Of a DNA stretch of 64,000 nt, positions 21,069 to 32,952 are shown in pieces. Each line of letters opens with the position of its first letter. Positions within the stretch are counted from its first letter, which is position 1. The notes under the pieces are model-generated. The model made no database searches, had not been told where the DNA came from, and was given only the letters and a program-made list of their open reading frames with translations. Origin of the DNA: Nepenthes gracilis (Eukaryota; Streptophyta; Magnoliopsida; Caryophyllales; Nepenthaceae); contig BSYO01000036.1 in NCBI GenBank assembly GCA_033239525.1, forward strand, positions 8,082,126 to 8,146,125. Reading direction: 5' to 3'. Position numbers and translations under genes: made by a program.

Positions 21069-22985
21069 TTGCAGGCTGCCAAAAGGGTTTCCTTTAAAGC
21101 TAAATCTGGTGTCCATGCTTCTCGTGTTTATGATGGTTTTTCTCTCTCCCCTGCTACCCTTGTTTTCCAGTCAGATTATTGTCGAGAAGTGGTGGGTGCA
21201 AATCAGTCTGTACACAATGAGCTGCCATGTTTGAACATCAATCCATCAATTGGAGTTATGCCTGATCTGGAATCCAAGCAGAAGGGGGTTGCAATTGCGG
21301 ATGGCGGTGCGTTATCTGTCAAGGGATGCAATGAGTCGGATCTTGACGGTAGGGCATGCTGTCTGGAGGCTGCAGATTCCAATCCAGTTGAATGTCTTCA
21401 TGGGATTGATAGCAAAGTGCAGATTAAATCTGTTGGTTCTGAAAAGCTGCCCTCGGATGGCAGCTCCGCTCATCCAATGGATCCACCCGGTTTGATGGAG
21501 GCCGAGAATGGGGAATGTGCTGTGGATTCAATGTTTACAGCCGTGGAGTGCAATTCGTTGGGGAACCTTTTAGGGTCGACCCAACAGTCTCCTCTAAGGA
21601 GTATGGTTGCTGTTCCCAATTTTGAAGCTCAACCGGGGTTATCCATGGAGCATGGCGAAGGTCCTAAGGGCATCACATGGTCCTCGGTGGTGACAAAGAA
21701 TACTCTCAGAGGTAAGTCTCAACTAAAATACTACCCTTCAAATCTTTCTAAAGTTGAGAATTCAATACTGTCTCCTCCTGATGATGTTAAACAACAAGGT
21801 GTGGAGATCTGGGGATCCACCTTAGTTGGATATTGTGTTGGCAATCCCATTCATTATAATGCTGTCAATAATATCACTAAGAAAATTTGGGCTCGATTTG
21901 AACTCCAACTTGTGGCTGGGAATGATTCGGGGTTTTTCTTTTTTCGATTCTCTTCTACCCAAATAATGGAAAAATGTCTTAATAGTGGCCCTTGGTTTAT
22001 CGCTGGTCATCCTTTCTTTCTAAAGAAATAGATACCGGGGATGTTGTTGTCCAAAGAGGAGCACAAATCTTTCCCCAACTGGGTGACAATGACTGGGGTT
22101 CCTGTTGAACTATGGACTCCTCTTGGATTGAGCTGGCTTGCAAGTGCTGTAGGAAAGCCCATTCGGTTTGATCCTGTCACTGAGCGGCTTGAAAGAATGG
22201 GTTTTGCTAGGGTATGTGTTGAAGTAGGGGTGGATGCTCACTTACCTGAATCTGTGAAAGTCCGTTCCGGATGCCCTGATGAGCACTCGGACAATCCATT
22301 CATTGAGATTAAGTTCGATTACCAATAGAGACATCTAAAGAATACCAAGTCTGGTGATGTTGGGACTAAGGCTCCATCTTCCAAAAGAAAGTGGGTCCCC
22401 AAGGATGTGAGAAATCACCATAACACGATTCGGACTACCCCAGCCTCGAATACTTCCCCTTCCAACAAGGGGGTACTGCCAATGGCCTTTTTTCTTCTGG
22501 AGAGCCAGTCCATAAGAATTTGGATACTTCCAATTCCTTTACAGTCCTCCAGGGGTTAGCTCAGGCTGAATCTCTTCATGGTCACAAATGCCTTCTGGAT
22601 TATCTGGAGGAGGTCCCCACTGTTACCCCAATATATTTGATCGATAATGGCTTAGAACCTCCCATGAGGCCCGATGAGATTAATAATGCCCCGAAATTGC
22701 AATGTGGACTTCATGAGGAACGGTTGAGCCGTAGTTTCCATCCGGAATCTAAAGCATCTCCCCCAACATCCGATTCTGGTGGGCATGTGGATGTGGAGCT
22801 ATCTCGGGAATCTTCTAATCTTGAATCAGCTGGTACTCCAGAATTACCTTTGAATAAGCAAAGCCCAGCTTCCATGACTACTCATTTTTCCAATGGCTCT
22901 GTAACTAAGCGGGGGAAAAAGCGTCAAAAAAGAAAAAATCCTCGAGGTCTAAGAGACCTTCCTCGCTTTCGCCTACAACTCATGA
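21069..22985 (+). pseudogene. LINE-B ORF1 (DUF4283-like), interrupted
   Basis: Open from 21069 (no true ATG; probably 5'-truncated) to a TAG at 22029-22031. Blocks ITWSSVVTKNTLRGKSQLKYYP, VEIWGSTLVGYCVGNP, KIWARFELQLVAGNDSGFFFFRF and GPWFIAGHPFFLKK show the DUF4283-like domain. The TAG replaces the Trp of the KRWxPGM motif. Homology resumes with PGMLLSKEEHKSFPNWVTMTGVPVELWTPLGL to a stop at 22328. The rest is a Ser/Pro-rich linker and a Lys-rich end at 22910-22985. A CCHC knuckle is not visible. Between 22330 and 22520 the frame is shifted. Confidence 0.85.
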
Positions 22986-24011
22986 TTAATATAGCAAGTT
23001 GGAATGTGAGGGGGCTAAATGGGTTGGTAAAAGCCATTAGAGCGCCTTCCGAGAACCCGGGTGGTTGCTGGCAGGGCAATAGTGCTAAGGACCGTGATAA
23101 TTGCCTCATTGATTATGGGATCCAAGACCTGTGCTTTGATGGTGCTTTTTTCACATGGAATGATGGCCATGATCCTGGATCCCGCATCTTCCGTAAGATG
23201 GACAGAGTTGTTGTTAATAGTCCTTGGTTGGCAGAGCTCCACTACTCTGCCTCTTTCCCCCCGCCTCGTCTTTCGGATCACTCCCCATGTTTAATGAACC
23301 CCATTTCCTCGTGGCCCAAAAAACTGGGCTGCTTTCGGTTTAACAACTTCCTCCCTCAACATCCTAGGTTCTCCTCCAGAGTTCAACAATGTTGGACTAG
23401 CAATATCCAGGGGCTCCCCATGTTTCGAGTTGTCTCTAAGCTGAGACTCTTAAAAGAAAGGCTTAAAGAGATCAATCGCAACATGGAAAACGTCTCGGAA
23501 GGTGTCTCTCGTACACGACAGGCCCTCGAAGACTTCCAGAAGAATGGCCCATCCATTGTCCCTCAGCTCGGGACTAATGTTGAGGATACTCTTATTGCTG
23601 ATTATCGCAGAGCGTTGAGACTTGAACTTGATCTCCTTCAACAGAAAGCGAAAATCCGATGGATCAGGAACGGTGATCAATGCACGAAATACTTTTTCCA
23701 ATCAATCGCTGTCAATCGCAATAAAAATCGGATTCTATCCCTAACCAAAGATGATGGATCGTCTACAAGTAGCTTGGAGGAAGTTCAGCAACTATTCATC
23801 AATCACTTCTCACATCTTTTAGGCTCCTGCCGTAGTGGGCCATTCCCTAAGGAGCGTCTCTGCCCTTTTATCCTTCACTCCTCCCTGATGGCATTCGCCA
23901 GGAGCTCTGTAAGCCCTTATCTGATGAAAAAGTCCGGATGGCGCTTTTCTCCATTGATGACAACAAAGCCCCTGGGCCGGATGGCTTTTCGGCCAAATTC
24001 TTCAAAGCATC
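22982..24011 (+). pseudogene. LINE-B ORF2, endonuclease remnant and start of RT
   Basis: ATG at 22982 gives MINIASWNVRGLNGLVKAI, the usual start of an AP-type endonuclease. It then jumps to RAPSENPGGCWQGNS, so about 100 codons including the GDFNAI block are deleted compared with LINE-D. FTWNDG, RIFRKMDRVVVN and RLSDHSPC (catalytic His region) remain. The pre-RT part follows: LLQQKAKIRWIRNGDQCTKYFFQS, then the RT start DDNKAPGPDGFSAKFFKAS after a frameshift near 23868. Upstream it is open in frame with the Lys-rich region, so in this copy no stop separates the two. P4 cuts it at 24011. Confidence 0.88.
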
Positions 24012-24497
24012 AGATGCCACGATTCTGATGCTGGTTTTGACACTCTTTAGGCGTGAGTTGGGGCGGTTTTGTATGAAACTTTCTTTGGACGCGTTTTGCT
24101 GTTCTGTTGCCGGAACACATGGAGTGTTTGACAGGATTCTGATTCTGATGTTGCTGTTATCGAAACAAGGAGTGTTGGCGTTAGCCTGATTTTTATCAGC
24201 GCTGCTGAGGTTCGGCATTCTAACTGCCACTTCCCTCTGTTGCACGATGGATTTGGTGCCTCGATGCAGATCCTAATTGGTGTTACTTTTTTTTTTTTTT
24301 TTTGGTAAGTAAGTATTTTGGATTATAGGGAGAAAAAATTACAAAAACTATGTTTTAACTCCGAGTGTTTTGACTTGGAATTAAAGTATAAAACGTTGGG
24401 GCATACCCCGAGCAAACGGTACAACAGATGATACCAAACAAAACCTCTAAGAGGACAACGTTCAACAAAAAAAACAACAGAGGCATTAGCCCATTAT

Positions 24498-27226
24498 TTT
24501 TTTTTTTGGTAAGCAAGTGTGTATTTTGGATTATCGGGAGTAAAATTTACAAAAAATAATGTTATAACTCCAAGTTTTTTGACTTGGAGTTAGAACATAA
24601 AACGCTAGGGCATACCCCGAGCAACTTGTACATCAGAGAATTCCTCAAAAAACCTAAGAGGAACTAACAGAAGGACAAGAAAAAAAAACTATCATTGTAC
24701 AACATCTAGAGCAAAATAAGTTACACCCGAGAAGACCGAAGGATTCCATCCATTCAGCATCTCATAGCAAAAAATTGCCAAATAAGTTCCACAGCAGGCA
24801 TTTCCTTCAGGCTACCAGGGAGATCATCAGCAGCATGGCCGTCCCGCCTATCACTTGCCCACGCAAGAGCACAGCAGCCGGAAACAGCACCTCGAAGCTT
24901 AAGATCAGCAAGAGAATCAGCATCAAGAATGGCGCCCTGGAGTCACCTGACCGAAATGCAGACCCACCAGCAGAACTAAGTAGTTCAGCAGGCAGATTTG
25001 CAGGCAAACAGGTTCCGAACACAGCAAGACCTCATGTTTCAATCAGCTGCTCCCACATCGATTCACCAAACCAGAGGCAGATCATCAGCAGCCAAGCAAT
25101 ATCAAAGCTAAGGACTACAGCTACCGAGCCTCAGCATATGTGCAGAATCAAGCAACTTGCTGGGCAGCAAAACGAGGGTGGCACCGGGAGAGAGTAATCA
25201 AATTATTACCCTCCAGTTGCTTCAGTGCAAAATAAGCATCCACACAAAACCAGGATCATAGTAGTCGAGTTCATGGACAATAGCAGTTTAAGCCCCAAAC
25301 AGGAGATCAGTCTAGCATTCCAGTAAACAGAGAATATTACACTTCATCAGCATCGGCACCGGACCACAAACAAACCTGCACAGAACCATAACAACAGGCA
25401 TCCAAAACCAGCATAGCAAACTTCAGCAACACAACATCTCAGCGCAACCAGCATAGCAAAACTTCAGCATCACAACACCACAGCGCTCCCAGCATCAGCA
25501 TGAGAGTCGGCATCCCCCAGCCAACAGCAGAAGGAAGCAGATGTCAAACATCCACAGACCGGACATCAACAGACTGAGAGAGCAAGTAAAGCAGCACCAT
25601 CAAACACTTCGGGCAAACAAATCGGCCGCAAGCACATTGGAAGCATTAATCGCGTTCCAGCCGTGATCCCATCGCACTAGCAAGCATCATAGACAACCAA
25701 AAGGGTGGACAACCCGTCCAGCAGCAAGGATCCAAATAATTCAGCTTGCCCTGCTGTTATCGAGATGGCCTGGGGCCTGTTCTGTTTTGAAGCAGTTCTG
25801 TTAGGATTGCAAAGGATGCTAATCCTTTAATGGCTGATCCTTTTGGCCGGGGGCGGTGATTGGTGATGCTTTGAGGATGATGACCAGCGCTGTTTAGTTG
25901 GTCTGCATTTCTGCTGCTGAGGCTTTTCTGAAGTATGGAGTAAGGCGGCTGGTGCTTGAGTTGCTGTTGGGTATAGGAGATGGGCTGGTTCCCTCTGCTG
26001 ATTGTGGATGCTGGCTTAGTCCTGGATCCGGTTGGATGATCAGGATGCAGCTCCTATGCTGAATGATGATCCCACTGCTGTTTGAATGTTGAAGTCAGTC
26101 CTCTGCTGCTGTCGGAGTATTACAGCGTCCTGCTCTCGGGTTGCAAGGGATTCGATGCTGTTTTCTGCTGTTAGTGGGCTGTGCTGATGCCCATTCGTTT
26201 GTTGTGAGCTTGAAAGCCTTTGCTGTCCAATCCACGTTGGCAGTTTTGTTTTGCCGTGTGGTGATGCCCACTGGTATGAAATGGCTGATGCCAAATTTGA
26301 TGTGGGTAACTACTGATGCAGGAGTTCACGTTGCTTGATGTGCGCTGCTATCTTGTGTTGGTGCAGATGCTGTGGGACAGTGAGCTGAAGCATGTGCTGG
26401 TATTATTGATACCAAGGCTCTGTTCTTCTGCTGGTTTGCTTGCTGCCGTGCTGATAATGGGCAGTGTAGATGTTGCATGATGCTATTTGCTGGTTGCAGT
26501 AGTGCAGCAACCGAAGAAAGCTGCTTGCTGGCTATTTCCTGTGGCTGGCCTTTTGGATTTTGCATGGGAATGGAAGTTTAATTTGTCTAGGAATTGCTTT
26601 TGAGTAATTCTCTTGTGTTGTATGATTACCAGCAATTTTGTCCTTTAGTTGGTTTCATAGGTTGTATCTAAATGCTCGGGGCATGCCCTAGCTTTTTTGG
26701 TTTATCCCCAAGTCGGAAAAACACTTGGTGATAAATCATTACTTGTAAATTTTTTCTCCCATAAATCCAAATCACTTACCAAAAAAAAAAAAAAAAAGAT
26801 CCAAATAATTCAGCCCCATCAACCAAAATAGCATTAGCGCCTCCATATAAGACATTGGTCAATTCAGCACCAGCACACTCAAGAGGAGGAAATAACACAA
26901 CTGCCAAACCGCCGCCAGCACCAAACTGAGGCAGCAAAAACAATCAGCAGTGCATACAATCGGAGAAAGCCACCCCCCAAAAATTCAAAACGGCATCATC
27001 ATCATGCGCAGCTATCAATCCAGAATAGGTTGGAACACCAAGCTATCAAAACCATAGGCAGCTACCATGGGCAAGGCCATTCAAACACCCCTTTCCAGCA
27101 GTTAGTATCAAAACCGAATCAACATCTCCAGCACCTCAAAAACTACATCACAGCCGCAGCAAGAAGGCACAGAGTCAGGACAATTCATCGAAGGGCTAAG
27201 GACCAACATCATCCGAAAGCATCAAT
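24498..27226 (-). mobile_element. M6, minus-strand non-coding insertion, split by P5
   Basis: TSD CATTAGCCCATTAT at 24484-24497 and 27227-27240. Left end: T-run, GGTAAGCAAGTGTGTATTTTGG, hairpin with AACTCCAAGT and ACTTGGAGTT arms (24567-24594) and the CCCCGAGC motif. The body is CAGC-rich to 25744 and from 26814 on. No coding domain. About 1.7 kb without P5. Confidence 0.92.
25745..26797 (+). mobile_element. P5, 5'-truncated relative of P2 (empty-site control for P3)
   Basis: TSD GATCCAAATAATTCAG at 25729-25744 and 26798-26813. The body is closely similar to P2 16230-16793 joined to 20399-21000, without P3 at the corresponding point (about 26276-26290). The tail is the ATCCCCAAGTCGG subfamily with CACTTACC and a long A-run. 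TGCTG-rich; no ORF. Confidence 0.94.
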
Positions 27227-27557
27227 CATTAGCCCATTATACAAGAACAAGATCACCAGGATGAGCAGAACGCCAACTAGAGGTTGTTACTCTTGATGCA
27301 TGAAGAGCCAATGTTTTGTTTGCTGAACCATTCTTAGATAAGACCCATATTTTGTAGTTTATGTTGATCGATTGTCCTCCTAGATGACTGTTTTTTTCTA
27401 CTTTTTTTATGAACTCCTGTTGTATTTGATGCTCGGGGTATACCCTAGCGGTTTATGTTTTTACTCCAAGTCAAAATACTTGGAGTAAAAACATAGATTC
27501 TGTAATATTTTTCTCTCTATAATTCAAAATACTTACTTACAAAAAAAAAAAAAAATT

Positions 27558-27700
27558 CCTGGAACGTAATTGGCCCCTCCATCACTGAAGCCATCCTGGA
27601 CTTCTTTCAGCATGGGAAGATATTAAAACAAATCAACGCGACCTTGCTATGTTTAATCCCGAAAATCAAATCCCCTTCAAAGGTTACAGATTTCCGTCCC
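27558..27700 (+). pseudogene. LINE-B ORF2 RT fragment
   Basis: Encodes [48 protein letters not shown], the N-terminal RT block (compare DIIGPSVCEAIRDFFNHG in LINE-C and DIMGPSVCEAIRDFFNHG in LINE-D). Nearly the same sequence occurs in LINE-F at 57703-57800. Confidence 0.92.
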
Positions 27701-30613
27701 TTTTTTTTTTTGGTAAGTAAGTGATTTGGATTATATGGAGAAAAATATACAAGTAATGATTTATCACCTAGTATTTTTCCGACTAGGGGATAAGCCATAA
27801 CTGCTAGGGTATGCCCCGAGCACTCAGATACAACGAGAATACCAACAGAAAGACAAAAATGCTGATATTCGTGCAGTACAAATAAACTGCTCTAACTTCA
27901 ATAAAGCAATTCCAAAACAACAAAACAAGCCAATTTAAGGCAATACACTTAAATCCAGCTCCACATCTTCAGCAAAGAAGCAAGATGAAACCAGCAACCA
28001 TCACTCAAACCCAACTGCATCCACCGGCAGCAAAGGGGCATAACAGTAACAACCCGGTCCACTTCGGCAAACTGGCTGAGACCAAGCCAGCGTCGAAGCC
28101 AGCAGATGCATCAAAAAAAAAAAATTCGACCCGGATTTTTTTTTTTTTTGGTAAGTAAGTGATTTGGATTAATGGGAGAAAAAATTACAATTATGGATTA
28201 TCCCCAAGTGTTATTCCGACTTAAGGATAAACCAAAATAGCTAGGGCATACCCCGAGCACTTTAATACAACCGACGAAACCAACTAATAGATAAAAATAC
28301 TGGTATTCATACTACCCAAGTAGCCACACAAAGGCGGTTCCTAAACAAAATAAAAGAAACAACAAAAAGCCACTCCAAGGGCAAGACCCAAAATCAGCAC
28401 CTGCAGCCGGGAGCAATCCCAGACAGCATCTTCAAAACCCGGGAGTAAACGTCCAAGGTCAGCTGCGCAACATCATCCATCAGCATCCACGATGTGAATC
28501 AAAGACGGACAAGCTAGCTGCAACTTCAGACAGCAGCTACACCCAGTGCAGCAGCTACAGAGGCCACAGCCCAGCAGCATCCAATGCAGTATCCTCATTT
28601 CATCAATCCTGGGCCAGCATAACACCATCCACAACCTCACTTCCTGCCCCTGGATGATGCCTCCTCCAGTGACCGCATTGTGACAGCCTCACAGACAGGC
28701 AACGCTTTACAGCACCGCCTACAGCAACAGCAGAACCAAAATGCTACTAACAGGTCCCAATTCCAGCGCCAAATAGATACAAGGTCCAACTCGACCTACA
28801 GCTGCTCATCCAGTAACAGCATGTGTAATCCAACAGCACAAGGGATCCAGCTTTCTACCTACCAGGAAAACCAATGCAACCGAATACATTTGCCATTCTC
28901 AGCCAAGCAGCATAAATTTTTAAGTCCATTATTCAGAACAAAACTGATACACCAACCAAGGGAAGGCATCAGTAAATATCAGCCATTCAGCATAGCACAT
29001 GTTGGGGCACAGCACAGGCAGCAAACCAGTTCGCCCACAAGGCCAGCAGCCGAACCCCAGCAGCAATCAGCTCTTCAGCAACAGCACTAAGTATACTAAT
29101 ACTAAATACAGCACTAACCAAACACCAAGTCCAACCAAGCCATTCGGCTAGATCAGCAATTCAGAGTAGAGAACCTCTACATTACTGCACCAAGTGCAGT
29201 TGACGATTGCCATCAAATACTGATGGGGCAGCATCATGCTGTAATTAAGCAAGATCAGGTTATGTCAGGCCAGCCAATAGGCGCCACAACATTCCAGATA
29301 AAGAAAAAGATAAAAACTGCACAATTGCATTTAGCAAGCAATACAGCAGCTTCATCCATTATCATCAAACCAACAAATGGCATTCTAAATACCAAGAACA
29401 TGATATACTGCTACAACAGCCAAACTCATAATTGGTCTCAGCAGCAAGACAACAAGAGTCAGGCATCAATTGAATGAGATCCACCATCAGCACTGGCCAG
29501 CCACAAAAGGCCAAGGCAAGGGAAGCTGGAGTCCAAGAAGGTCGAGCAACCAGCAATTCAACCAAATGGGATTACTCCCAGGTAGCAGATACTTCAACAC
29601 CAGATTTAGAAGTCTTCAAGCATTAGCAAGGACCAAAGCAGAGGATCATCACACATCGGCCAATGGGATTAGCCAACGACAGATTATCACCCAATGCAGC
29701 CCGAGCAGAAAAGTTGCAAAGCAACACCAGCAAACAAATTGGCAGTAATTGCCAAACATCAGCAATCGAAGGACTGCAGCAAAGCAACAATGACAGTTGC
29801 AGACAACTCACCACAATAGAAAGATTTTCAGCGTCCGAATCGGCCCCTCCCACAACTTCCGCACTCCAGCCATTACCTCCAAACCAGAGTAGCAACAGGC
29901 TACCCCAACCCATCAGCCCGGATGGAACGTACCGGCATAGAGGCATCAGAAACCCGGGCTCAGGCGTTCGTCCACGTCAAACCAACAGGTAGCGAGAAGC
30001 AATTTCAACGAAAATAACCCCACGTCCCACATCCAGGGCAATGAGCAGATGAAAACCATCGCACCCTAAGGGTCTTTTGCATCAAAGCAGTCTTCAGCCA
30101 GCTCATCAGAACCACATCCAGCAGATCGAAAGACACTGGGAACGAACTTTAGAAGCCCGCAGAAGAACATACCTTGTCAGCGTCAAAATCTTCGAGGTGC
30201 ACAGAGACGACGAAAGCGTCGGACATCACCTTCCGGACCAAACAGAAGGGCAAGGGGATTAAGCACATACAGCGTGAAGCAGAAAACGGCAGATGCACGG
30301 AGCCCTGGGACCGGGTCGGCCAGCGCCAGAGAATAGGCCAGAGACGAAACCGAAACCTAAAATTTCATAGCGCCAACGCGAGGGTAAGAGAAGAGGTGGA
30401 GGAGAGGGGAACGGCCGGGCAAGGCATCAGGGAGACCGGCCGAGGCCGACTCCAGCGCCGCCCGGCCAGATGAGGGACAACGCTGAAGGCGCGACCCCGG
30501 AGGACGCAGAATCGAATTTCAAATTTTGAAATTCGAAGGTTAGAGAGAAGCGAGAGCTTCTCTCTCTATGTTGCAATAGATTCAGATTTGTAAATTCAAC
30601 CCGGATTGCACAC
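27701..30613 (-). mobile_element. M7, 5'-truncated twin of M2, split by M8
   Basis: 27701-28136 is almost identical to M2 1741-2180, including a run of A after GATGCATC; it resumes for a few bases (CCCGGATTGCACAC) at 30600-30613 after M8. No TSD: about 16 host bases are missing on the right, and the join shares TTGCA with the expected host sequence, suggesting end-joining by microhomology. Confidence 0.85.
28137..30591 (-). mobile_element. M8, head-plus-tail non-coding LINE derivative (2,455 bp)
   Basis: TSD AAATTCGACCCGGAT at 28122-28136 and (one mismatch) 30592-30606. The minus strand starts with ACAAATCTGAATC, the AGAGAGAAGCTCTC hairpin (30542-30568), AATTTCAAAATTTGAAATTC, and the GGCCGGGCGGCGCTGG stretch with GGCCTCGGCCGG where other copies have CCATGG. 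A TGCTG module follows (its centre matches P12) and a tail of the CCCCAAGTG/CTTAAGG type. No ORF1 or ORF2. Confidence 0.93.
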
Positions 30614-30840
30614 GTTCTATATAAGATTATCTCCAAGGTCATTGTCAACCGCCTTAAACCCTCTCTTCCTTTCTTGGTAGCAAAGGGGCAAACTGCCCTT
30701 GTTCCTGGCAGATGCATAGGAGATATTCTTATTGTGCAGGAACTTCTCCATAAATACCACCTGAATAAGGGTGTCCCCCGTTGCGCTATTAAAGTGGATT
30801 TCATGAAGGCTTATGACTCCATTCATTGGGATTTCATCTT

Positions 30841-30858
30841 TTTTTTTTGGTAAGTACT
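30841..30858 (-). mobile_element. u3, 18-bp ultra-truncated retrotransposition scar
   Basis: T-run plus GGTAAGTACT between copies of TGGGATTTCATCTT (30827-30840 and 30859-30872). It splits the WDFIL codons of LINE-B RT; removal restores the frame. Confidence 0.94.
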
Positions 30859-30953
30859 TGGGATTTCATCTTAGCGGTTCTTGAGCTGATGAATTTCCCC
30901 CCTCTTATGATCAAATGGATTAGTCAATGCATTTCCACATCTTTTTCTATAAG

Positions 30954-31710
30954 CTAGTTGTTGAATTTTGCTGATGATTGCTGGTGGGACAGGTTCTTGA
31001 ATTTTGGATGGCTGGAAGTTGCTGATGCTAGTTGTTGCACTTTCAGTTTGATCTTTGATTGATCATTGCCTGCTGATCCTGCTGGGATGTATTTTAACTC
31101 TTGGTGGTTGAACTGCTCTGACAAACTGCGTTGCTGTTGCTTAGCATTGAGTTTGGCTGCAGCTTGTTGCGGTGGTGTCTTGAATTATTTTAACGCCTGC
31201 TTCAGCATCTGATGCTGGTATGATGCAGACACCGGGGCTGTACAGGATTGCAGCTGATGTCGGTCTCCTAGCTTTTCATCCTCACTTTCTGTGCGGTTGG
31301 CATGGATTTGATTTGCTGGAAACTGCTGTTCTTGCTGCTGGAAAAATACAATGCCTGCTGTTGATTCTCGCGGCAGTCGGTTCTGTCACCGAAGGCTGAT
31401 GGCGACGACAATGCTGCTGTTGCACCGGCTTCCATAGCTATGTAGATTTCCTGGAATGGGGTTCTTCTATGTTGCTGTGGGGCTTTTTAGCGCAGGCTGT
31501 TTTGTGCTATTATTTATTTTTATTTTCTATAGGTCTTGTAGAACGTTGGTCTCCTTGAGATCTGTATTGTACTTCCAGATGTACTTGTCGCTCGGGGTAT
31601 GTCTCAGCGGTTTTTGTTTTACTCCCATGTTAAAATACTCGGAGTTAAAACATCACATTTGTAAATTTTTTCTCCCAAAAATCCAAAATACTTGCTTACC
31701 AAAAAAAAAA
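30954..31710 (+). mobile_element. P6, 5'-truncated 3'-module insertion (757 bp)
   Basis: TSD TCTTTTTCTATAAG at 30940-30953 and 31711-31724. TGCTG-rich DNA and a tail with GCTCGGGGTATGTCTCAGCG (31591), hairpin arms ACTCCCATGT/ACTCGGAGT (31622-31645) and TACTTGCTTACC plus poly(A). No ORF. Confidence 0.95.
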
Positions 31711-32952
31711 TCTTTTTCTATAAGCCTTAATGGTGAGTCGGTGGGTTTCTTCCGTGGTGCGAAAGGACTAAGACAGGGGGACCCGCTATCACCCTATCTG
31801 TTCGTCTTAGAGATGGAAGTCCTTAATGGCATTGTTGATAGAATGACTCAATCAAATCCGGAGTACCAATTTCACTAGAAATGTGTGGCTACAAGAACCG
31901 TGATACTTCGCTTTGCGGATGACATTCTACTCTTTGCTAAAGCTGATTGCAAGTCCATCCAGGCACTTCATGAGTGTCTCAAAATGTTCAGTTCTCTATC
32001 TGGGCTTACTCCTAACCCGGATAAGAGTGCGGTCTTCTGTTGTTCTACAAGCGAGACCACTAGGAGGGGCATTCTCAGCATTCTCGGATTCAGACTGGGT
32101 AATCTCCCGGTCAAATATCTCGGAGTCCCCATCATAACCACGAATCTGTTAGCCTCAGACTGTAAACCACTCCTTGATAGAGTCGATCAACGAATTTCTT
32201 CTTGGAAAAATCGTTGGCTCTCCTTTGCGGGTAGCCTCCAATTGATTTCCTCCATTCTTTCCACCATCCATCATTATTGGGCTTCCCTTTTCATCCTTCC
32301 TAAAGCCATTTTGAAGCGCATTGAAAAATCCATCCGCCCATTTCTATGACTTTTTTTTTTTTTTTGGTAAGTAAGTATTTTGGATTCATGGGAGAAAAAA
32401 TAGTACAAAACTAATGTTTGATCTCCAAAGTATTTTGACTTGGAGAAAAAACAATAGACTAGAGAGCATACTGATGGACGGTACATCTTAATATACAAAT
32501 GGCCTCTAGGAGGACACTGTTTACGAGAAAACGACAAAAAATAACAATTCCATCATAGACAGAACAAAACACATTATACATGACATAATTCACACAGGGG
32601 CACCACAAGGCCCGTCAGCAGAGTCTTCAGCCGCACCCTCTTCAGTTCCAACACCCGGCAAAGTAGCCGCCACAGTTGCACATTGGGGGATTCCCAACCT
32701 CCCATCATGGGCTTCACCCGAAGATCATCATCTGCCATCAGCATAACAGCAACATCAATGAACTACACATATCAGGATGCTACAACATCAGCTGATTCCA
32801 CATCCATCAGAAGACCCATTTGCCTCCCAAAACCAATCCAGCTCCTGCAAGAACCCCCTAGCAGCGACAGCAGACGCCACTGTTAGACGGTCGAGCTCCA
32901 GCAATAATCTACTGCCCACACAAAAACATCAGCAAAATATCAACGTCGTGAT

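Larger units (their letters stand above)
24287..27281 (-). mobile_element. M5, short minus-strand 3'-end insertion, split by M6
   Basis: Sequence 24287-24497 plus 27241-27281: a T-run of 17, GGTAAGTAAG, hairpin with one weak pair (24356-24386), GGGGCATACCCCGAGC, and about 60 bp of module. Imperfect short TSD GGTGTTAC (24279-24286) and GGTTGTTAC (27282-27290). Without M6 it is only about 250 bp, so strongly 5'-truncated. Confidence 0.82.
24012..27557 (+). mobile_element. P4, 5'-truncated 3' module with tail, split by M5
   Basis: Made of 24012-24286 and 27291-27557. TGCTG-type DNA, then GCTCGGGGTATACCCTAGCG (27431), a perfect hairpin with TTTTTACTCCAAGT and ACTTGGAGTAAAAA arms (27458-27491), TACTTACTTAC and a 16-base A-run. 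The LINE-B frame KAS-WNVIGPS rejoins across it, but only 1-2 shared bases are seen at the borders, so no TSD can be called; borders are good to a few bases. Confidence 0.82.
30614..32350 (+). pseudogene. LINE-B ORF2 reverse transcriptase core
   Basis: Without u3 and P6 it encodes NRLKPSLPFLVAKGQTALVPGRCIGDILIVQELLHKYHLNKG, CAIKVDFMKAYDSIHWDFILAVLELMNFPP, the SLNGESVGFFRGAKGLRQGDPLSPYLFVLEMEVLNGIVDRM block (31722-31850), a TAG near 31877, then RFADDILLFAKADCKSIQALHECLKMFSSLSGLTPNPDKSAVF (FADD about 31912-31923) and LGVPIIT. Catalytic Asp residues are kept, but at least one stop breaks it. M9 cuts the thumb region at 32350. Confidence 0.9.
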
